The translations under genes were made by a program, and so were the position numbers. Under the pieces are notes generated by a model that made no database searches, was not told where the DNA came from, and saw only the letters and a program-made list of their open reading frames with translations. Positions 59,248-64,000 of a DNA stretch of 64,000 nt are shown in pieces. The DNA is taken from the NCBI RefSeq assembly GCF_001449115.1, contig NZ_LAIJ01000009.1, forward strand, positions 1,990,114 to 2,054,113. The letters are read 5' to 3'. How positions within the stretch are numbered: the first letter of the stretch is position 1; each line of letters opens with the position of its first letter. The DNA is from Occallatibacter gabretensis. Its GTDB lineage: Bacteria > Acidobacteriota > Terriglobia > Terriglobales > Acidobacteriaceae.

Positions 59248-60435
59248 CTATCTGCGGTATTCCTCTCCCGGTTGTACTACGCGAATGAAGTGATCCGTCA
59301 TCGTTGTGTGCGCAATTTTCAGCTCATAGCGAGGCATGTGGCAGGAGGCGCAGTCCCTGGCGGCAACCGTGCAAGCCGGAGCCTGCTTCGCCGTAGCCCG
59401 ATGCCCTGTCGTGGCGTGACATTGCAGACACTTGCTGTCATAACTGGCGGTATCCGTTACCAGGGGCTTGTGAGGATCGTGACAGGCCATGCAGGTGATG
59501 CGCGCATCACCGGAGGCTCCCCAGCAGCGGCTGCGCTGCAGGCGATATGCGGAGAAGCGGATGCCAATGATACCGAGGTTCTCCGGCATATCTACCGCTA
59601 CGTCTGCAGAAGTGCGATGGCATGCGCCGCAAAAATCGACGGAATCGCGAGGCGATAGCGTCGCAGGATTGAACGGGATAGCCGCGTGGCCTTTGCCCTG
59701 TCTCGCCGCCAGCACATGAGCAGCACTTGGCCCATGGCAGGCCTCGCAGCCAATTCCGGGTGTCGAGTTGTCCGCGTTAAAGGATCCGGAGACGGTAGAA
59801 GCCGTGGTGTGGCACCCGAAGCATCGCTGAGCGGTTTCCGGTTGCTGTGGATCGCCTACGGCCTGCAGCAGCGTTGCCGGAAGCTTATGGGAATGTCCGG
59901 GAGTAATGTCGAGAGTCGATAGCGCGGGAAAATAGCTCAACCGGCTTTCGTAATACGTATCGTCTTTTTTCAGCAGGTAGGTCTGCCCGATTTGATTGTT
60001 TCCCATTGCCCAGAGCACGGGCGCTGAGAGAACGTGTGCCTTATTTTCTATCCCCAGCGTTACCCGATCATTCTGCCGGGTCAACGCATAACGAAAATCG
60101 CCTTCGCTGAAATCCAGATTTGGGTGCTCTCGTAAGACAGCTGCATCTTCCGCGCGGCTAGCCGCTTTGAACATCGGGGTCTGCGCTTGCAACTGGGCAA
60201 TCTCGCGATGGCAGGCAGCGCAAGCGGCAGAACCGGCATATGCGCTGCGAGGGGCTGTGCCTTTGGTCGGCCACCACGCAGAACCGGCAACATGCTCCGA
60301 CGTGGTCCGTGGAACCATGGAAGTCGATGTATCCTGGCCGCGCGCAGAATTGAGGAGCGCGATCAGGTACACAAGTCCTGCAAGCCGGAGCCGAGCCGGA
60401 CGAAATAATCCACGGTGCGGGGTCAACATGAGCAA
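59248..60435 (-). CDS. Secreted seven-haem c-type cytochrome
   Basis: 395 aa with a hydrophobic N-terminus (LRLAGLVYLIALLNSARGQ). Seven CxxCH haem sites are seen: CAACH, CFGCH, CEACH, CGACH, CMACH, CLQCH, CASCH. The layout (a distant first site, then ALTRQNDRVTLGIE, and several sites after 200) is that of the cytochrome c-554-like proteins often labelled as tetratricopeptide- or multihaem-associated. It would carry electrons in the periplasm; partner and acceptor are unknown, since no oxidoreductase is adjacent. Divergent from the PadR gene with about 125 bp between. Confidence 0.92.
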   Translation of the reverse strand: MLMLTPHRGLFRPARLRLAGLVYLIALLNSARGQDTSTSMVPRTTSEHVAGSAWWPTKGTAPRSAYAGSAACAACHREIAQLQAQTPMFKAASRAEDAAVLREHPNLDFSEGDFRYALTRQNDRVTLGIENKAHVLSAPVLWAMGNNQIGQTYLLKKDDTYYESRLSYFPALSTLDITPGHSHKLPATLLQAVGDPQQPETAQRCFGCHTTASTVSGSFNADNSTPGIGCEACHGPSAAHVLAARQGKGHAAIPFNPATLSPRDSVDFCGACHRTSADVAVDMPENLGIIGIRFSAYRLQRSRCWGASGDARITCMACHDPHKPLVTDTASYDSKCLQCHATTGHRATAKQAPACTVAARDCASCHMPRYELKIAHTTMTDHFIRVVQPGEEYRR

Positions 60436-60499
60436 TGGGCCCGAATACTCCTATAGACGGACGCGAGAGCCCACAAGTTGAAAGCGTAGCCTCGTCATT

Positions 60500-60554
60500 C
60501 CCCTTGACGATCTAGGAGAGTTTTTGTATTCTTCTCTCCTAGATTGTCAAGGGG
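60500..60554. promoter_or_regulatory. Palindromic promoter-operator of the PadR gene
   Basis: Arms 60500-60520 and 60534-60554 match as reverse complements in 20 of 21 positions, around 13 bases. The -35 TTGACG (60504-60509) is in the left arm and the -10 TATTCT (60527-60532) is in the loop, with 17 bases between. The design fits autorepression by PadR, whose family binds such dyads. Confidence 0.75.
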
Positions 60555-60560
60555 AGAAGA

Positions 60561-60917
60561 ATGGCGCAGCCGAAGCAGGAAAAGCAGAACGACGTGCTGC
60601 AGGGGACGCTGGACCTGCTGATTTTGAAGGCCGTTTCCCTGGGGCCGCTGCATGGGTACGGGGTGCTGCTGCGGATTCAGCAGATTTCGGGCGAGGAGCT
60701 GGTGATTCAGCAGGGGTCGCTGTATCCGGCGCTGTACCGGCTGGAGCACCAGGGCGCGATTGCGAGCGAGTGGGGCGAAAGCGAGAACAATCGCAAGGCG
60801 AAGTACTACAAGCTGACCGCGGCTGGACGTCAGCGCCTGCAGACGGAGACGGAGAAGTGGAACCGGATGTCGAATCTTATCGGGACGATTCTTCGCGTGA
60901 CCTCGGAGGAGATATGA
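60561..60917 (+). CDS. PadR-family transcriptional regulator
   Basis: 118 aa. The winged-helix region reads VLQGTLDLLILKAVSLGPLHGYGVLLRIQQISGEELVIQQGSLYPALYRLEHQGAIASEWGESENNRKAKYYKLTAAGRQRLQ, which is diagnostic. PadR proteins usually repress their own operon and respond to small molecules. It begins six bases after the palindrome and overlaps the permease gene by 4 nt (ATGA), so the two form an operon. Confidence 0.95.
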   Translation: MAQPKQEKQNDVLQGTLDLLILKAVSLGPLHGYGVLLRIQQISGEELVIQQGSLYPALYRLEHQGAIASEWGESENNRKAKYYKLTAAGRQRLQTETEKWNRMSNLIGTILRVTSEEI

Positions 60918-63658
60918 GCCTGCGCAGCCGTATTGCCACACTGTGGAAAGCTCTTACGCGGCCGGAGGAGTTTCACCGCGAGATGACAGAGGAGCTCTCC
61001 TTTCATATTGAGCAGCGCGCGGAGGACCTGATGCGGGGCGGGGTTTTGCGCGAGGATGCGCTGCGGCGAGCGCGTATTGAGTTGGGCGGAATACCGGCGC
61101 AGACGGAGACGATGCGTGCTGCATGGGGGACGCGTATGTGGGATGACTTGTATGCGGATATTCGGTATGCGCTACGGAGCTTTGCCAGGACGCCCGGCCT
61201 GACGGCGATTGCCGTGATCTCGCTGGCGTTGGGCATCGGCGCGAATACGGTCATCTTTGGCGTCACGAAACATATTCTGCTCGACAGGCTGACGGCTTAT
61301 AAGCCTGAAGAGCTGCGTCTTTTTGCATGGATATCCCCAAAGAAAAGCGCTGTGCATAGCTCGTGGGGAATGTCGACCCGAACGCCGGACGGGAAACGCC
61401 TTTCCACGTCGTTCACGTATCCGGTTTATCAGCAGTTGCGGCGGCAAAATCGGGTCTTCGATGACGTATTTGCCTTCAAGGAGTTTCCGCGTCTCACGGC
61501 TACGATTGATGCGCAGTCTGAAGCGGTGTCAGCGCAGATGGTTTCAGGAAACTTCTACCGGACGCTGGGTGTGCAGCCTGTGCTTGGAAGGCCGATTCTG
61601 GATTCCGATGATGGCGCTTCGGGTAGCGGCCCGGTTGCGGTGATCAGTGACGAATTCTGGACGCGGCGCTTTGGGCGCTCGCCTGGCGTTGTGGGTAAGA
61701 CGATTCAGCTGAACCTTACGCCGATCACGATTATTGGAGTGAACCCGCGAGGATTTACCGGGGCATCGAGCACGCAGGAAGCTCCGGACGTGATTATCCC
61801 ATTCAGCATGGCTTCTATTGCCACGCCTGTCTGGTCGAAGAAGCCGCTGCTTACGGACCCTGATCTTTGGTGGGTGCCAGTGATGGGGCGCGTGAAGCCG
61901 GGTGTTTCGGACGAGCAGGCGCGTGCTGCGCTGGATGTGGTGTTGAATGCCGCGGTGCGCTCCACTGCGACCATTGGTAAAGACGAGACGGTTCCCAGCC
62001 TGATATTGCAGGATGGCAGCCGGGGCGAAAACTACGCGAGCGTTTTATTCTCAAAGCCTGCGTACGTGCTTATGGCTCTTGCCGGCTTTGTTCTGCTGCT
62101 GGCGTGCGCCAATCTTGCTAATTTGCTGCTTGCACGCGCGAGCAGCAGGCAGCGGGAGATGAGCGTACGTCTTGCCATGGGCGCGGGGCGTTCGCGGATT
62201 CTGCGGCAGATGCTTACGGAGAGTTTGCTGCTTTCCTGTGCTGGAGGCCTTGCGGGGCTTGGGCTTGGTTACTGCGGCCGCAATATGATTCCGCATCTTT
62301 TGTCTTCATCCTGGCATGCCTTCACATCCGATATTGAATTTGACTGGAAGATTTTCGGTTTTACCGCAGCCATCTCGATCCTGACCGGCCTTCTGTTTGG
62401 ACTTGCGCCAGCATGGCATGCGTCGCGCACGCAGGTTTCGAGCGGACTCAAGGACAATGCACAATCGGTGACGCAGCGCAGTCGCAACGTGACAGGGAAG
62501 ACGCTTGTGGTGGTGCAGGTAGCGCTATCGATGCTGTTGCTTGTGGGCGCGGGCCTCTTTGTGCGCACGCTGATGAACCTTAATGGCAGTCATCTCGGTT
62601 TTCGTCCGGATGGGATTCTGCTCTTCAATCTTCAGCCGCCGCGCACTCGCTATTCCGAGCCGAAAGATCTTGCTTTTTATCACCGCGTGGAAGAACGGCT
62701 CCGCTCGGTTCCCGGCGTGAGCGCGGTCACGCTCTCAGACATGACGCTGATTGCCAACAGCAACTCCGACACGGACTTTACGCCGGATGGATTGCCGAAG
62801 AAGCCGAACGAGGAGGACCAGTCGGCCAATGTGATGTCTGTGGGGCAGGATTTCTTCTCGACGATGGGCATCCGCATCCTTGCGGGACGCGCCTTCAACG
62901 CGACGGATACAGAGACCTCGCCGCTGGTGGCTATCGTCAATCAGACACTTGTGAAGGAATTTTTTCCATCCAACATCAATCCCGTTGGTAGAACTTTCAC
63001 ACAAGACAAGCAGCACATCACGATTGTGGGCATTGCAGGCGACGCCAAGTACAGCAACTTGCACGCAGATCCTCCGGCCACTTTCTATTTGCCTTACCGG
63101 CAACAGTTGAGCGGCAAGCAGAGCATGACCTACGAAATTTCCACCCGTATGAAGCCCGCGGCGATTGTGCCCGCACTGCGCAGTGCCGTTGCGTCGGTGG
63201 ATAAGGACGTTCCACTGCTTGACGTGCGCACACAGCAGGAACAGATTGATGACACGACCAAGCAACAGCGCATCTTTGCCTCGCTTACCAGCGGCTTTGG
63301 TGTGCTGGCGCTGATCCTGGCTTGCATCGGGATCTACGGGATCATGGCTTATTCAATCTCGCGGCGCACGAATGAGATTGGTATCCGCATGGCGCTGGGA
63401 GCACAGCCAGGCCGTGTGCAGCGGATGGTGCTGCGAGAGGCGTGGTGGATGGCGCTGATTGGCGTGGCTGCGGGATTGGGCGCGGCGCTGGCGATGGGGC
63501 GGCTGATTGCTTCCATGCTGTATGGGCTGAAGCCGTGGGACCCGGTGACGCTGGGCGTTGCAGCGCTGCTACTTGTAGCAGTGGCGCTTGCTGCAAGTTG
63601 GGTTCCGGCGCTGCGGGCAGCGAGCGTGGAGCCTATGGAAGCGTTGCGGCACGAGTAG
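60914..63658 (+). CDS. ADOP-type ABC permease with N-terminal prefix domain
   Basis: 914 aa from ATG 60914. Residues about 1-75 are a cytoplasmic prefix (EEFHREMTEELSFHIEQRAEDLMRGGVLREDALRRARIELGG), shared with the partial gene at 63.7 kb. Then two permease halves follow, with GLTAIAVISLALGIGANTVIFGVTKHILL, LLLACANLANLLLARASSRQREMSVRLAMGAG and YGIMAYSISRRTNEIGIRMALGAQ. This is the acidobacterial duplicated orphan permease architecture, with a PadR partner immediately upstream. No ATPase is adjacent; it may use one from elsewhere. Substrate unknown. Confidence 0.94.
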   Translation: MSLRSRIATLWKALTRPEEFHREMTEELSFHIEQRAEDLMRGGVLREDALRRARIELGGIPAQTETMRAAWGTRMWDDLYADIRYALRSFARTPGLTAIAVISLALGIGANTVIFGVTKHILLDRLTAYKPEELRLFAWISPKKSAVHSSWGMSTRTPDGKRLSTSFTYPVYQQLRRQNRVFDDVFAFKEFPRLTATIDAQSEAVSAQMVSGNFYRTLGVQPVLGRPILDSDDGASGSGPVAVISDEFWTRRFGRSPGVVGKTIQLNLTPITIIGVNPRGFTGASSTQEAPDVIIPFSMASIATPVWSKKPLLTDPDLWWVPVMGRVKPGVSDEQARAALDVVLNAAVRSTATIGKDETVPSLILQDGSRGENYASVLFSKPAYVLMALAGFVLLLACANLANLLLARASSRQREMSVRLAMGAGRSRILRQMLTESLLLSCAGGLAGLGLGYCGRNMIPHLLSSSWHAFTSDIEFDWKIFGFTAAISILTGLLFGLAPAWHASRTQVSSGLKDNAQSVTQRSRNVTGKTLVVVQVALSMLLLVGAGLFVRTLMNLNGSHLGFRPDGILLFNLQPPRTRYSEPKDLAFYHRVEERLRSVPGVSAVTLSDMTLIANSNSDTDFTPDGLPKKPNEEDQSANVMSVGQDFFSTMGIRILAGRAFNATDTETSPLVAIVNQTLVKEFFPSNINPVGRTFTQDKQHITIVGIAGDAKYSNLHADPPATFYLPYRQQLSGKQSMTYEISTRMKPAAIVPALRSAVASVDKDVPLLDVRTQQEQIDDTTKQQRIFASLTSGFGVLALILACIGIYGIMAYSISRRTNEIGIRMALGAQPGRVQRMVLREAWWMALIGVAAGLGAALAMGRLIASMLYGLKPWDPVTLGVAALLLVAVALAASWVPALRAASVEPMEALRHE

Positions 63659-63709
63659 CGACGAAGGACGAGTGACGAAGGACGAACGGACGATTGCGAG
63701 GTGGGGTGG

Positions 63710-64000
63710 ATGATTTCGGAACTGAAGTCGTGGATGCGGGCGATGACGCAGCGGGGCAGGCTTGAGGCGGAGATGGAGACGGAGCTTGCGGAACATGTGG
63801 CTCATCGCACAGAGGACCTGATGCGGGCGGGCATGACGAGAGATGACGCGGCGCGGCAGGCACGCGTGGAGCTGGGACCGATGTTGATGCATAAGGAAGA
63901 GATGCGGACTTCGCTGGGATTGAAGTGGTTTGATGAGTTGGCGAGCGACCTACGTTATGCGCTACGGCTGCTGCGGAAGAGTCCTGGGTTCACGTTGATT
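63710..64000 (+). CDS. ADOP-type permease, N-terminal part only
   Basis: 97 codons to the window edge, from ATG 63710. It shows the same prefix domain (EMETELAEHVAHRTEDLMRAGMTRDDAARQARVELG) and the start of the first membrane unit (DLRYALRLLRKSPGFTLI). A GACGAAGGAC phrase repeat (63659-63690) fills the 51-bp gap after the previous permease. It is probably in the same operon. Confidence 0.9.
   Translation, partial: MISELKSWMRAMTQRGRLEAEMETELAEHVAHRTEDLMRAGMTRDDAARQARVELGPMLMHKEEMRTSLGLKWFDELASDLRYALRLLRKSPGFTLI

Overview
The window reads as a chromosome segment of an acidobacterium, most likely family Acidobacteriaceae (Terriglobia). The evidence is the GC-rich coding style, ADOP-type permeases with PadR partners, a kumamolisin-like S53 protein with Ig-like repeats and a Gly-rich tail, many signal-peptide proteins of unknown function, and complete rRNA genes. 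I ran no searches, so the taxonomic level is an inference from family knowledge.

Layout. 1-0.6 kb: a minus-strand pair (CbiX-like protein, small CxC protein) behind a dyad. 0.85-7 kb: an HD-GYP response regulator, then a tightly overlapped operon of catalytic M16 peptidase, M16 partner lacking the zinc motif, and GlmU. 7-14.5 kb: an amidohydrolase, small secreted proteins, and beta-oxidation enzymes (FadN-like fusion and thiolase) separated by copies of a dispersed repeat. 14.5-20 kb: a frameshifted membrane protein, GH29 fucosidase, LOG-family protein and rpsT. 20-25.6 kb: a large ABC permease, a DUF4184 protein, and a DUF3857/transglutaminase-like protein without the usual Cys. 25.7-31 kb: phoH-ybeY-CNNM/CorC-glycosyltransferase-era. 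31-38 kb: a GAF-GGDEF cyclase, moaA behind a perfect 21-bp inverted repeat, small proteins, an ankyrin protein and a TrmJ-type methyltransferase. 38-42.5 kb: an RsbW-like kinase, methionine-salvage genes mtnB-mtnD-mtnC, MarC and an M23 peptidase. 42.5-49.2 kb: a complete 16S-tRNA-Ile-tRNA-Ala-23S-5S operon. 49.5-64 kb: an accessory region with a triply frameshifted S53 peptidase, a serine beta-lactamase-like hydrolase, a TonB-dependent receptor, a graveyard of duplicated gene starts, a 775-aa unknown, a seven-haem cytochrome, and a PadR-ADOP permease operon followed by a second permease cut by the window end.

Themes. Two kinds of repetitive DNA recur. One is a composite intergenic element whose GTGCTAT...GGGGCACCC part folds into a hairpin with compensatory changes between copies. 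The other is a set of short phrase repeats (GGGACAAGG-like, GATCTCTGA-like, GGGACTGA x10) at gene edges, which have entered coding sequence in era, ybeY, the M16 partner and the LOG gene. Four single-base frameshifts, all equivalent to base losses, hit two otherwise coherent genes. They may be real decay or sequencing error. I did not find a clear new defence or biosynthetic system. The most unusual signals are the moaA dyad, the covarying repeat hairpin, the PadR palindrome with its decayed second copy, and the variable 8-bp tandem array between two divergent small genes.
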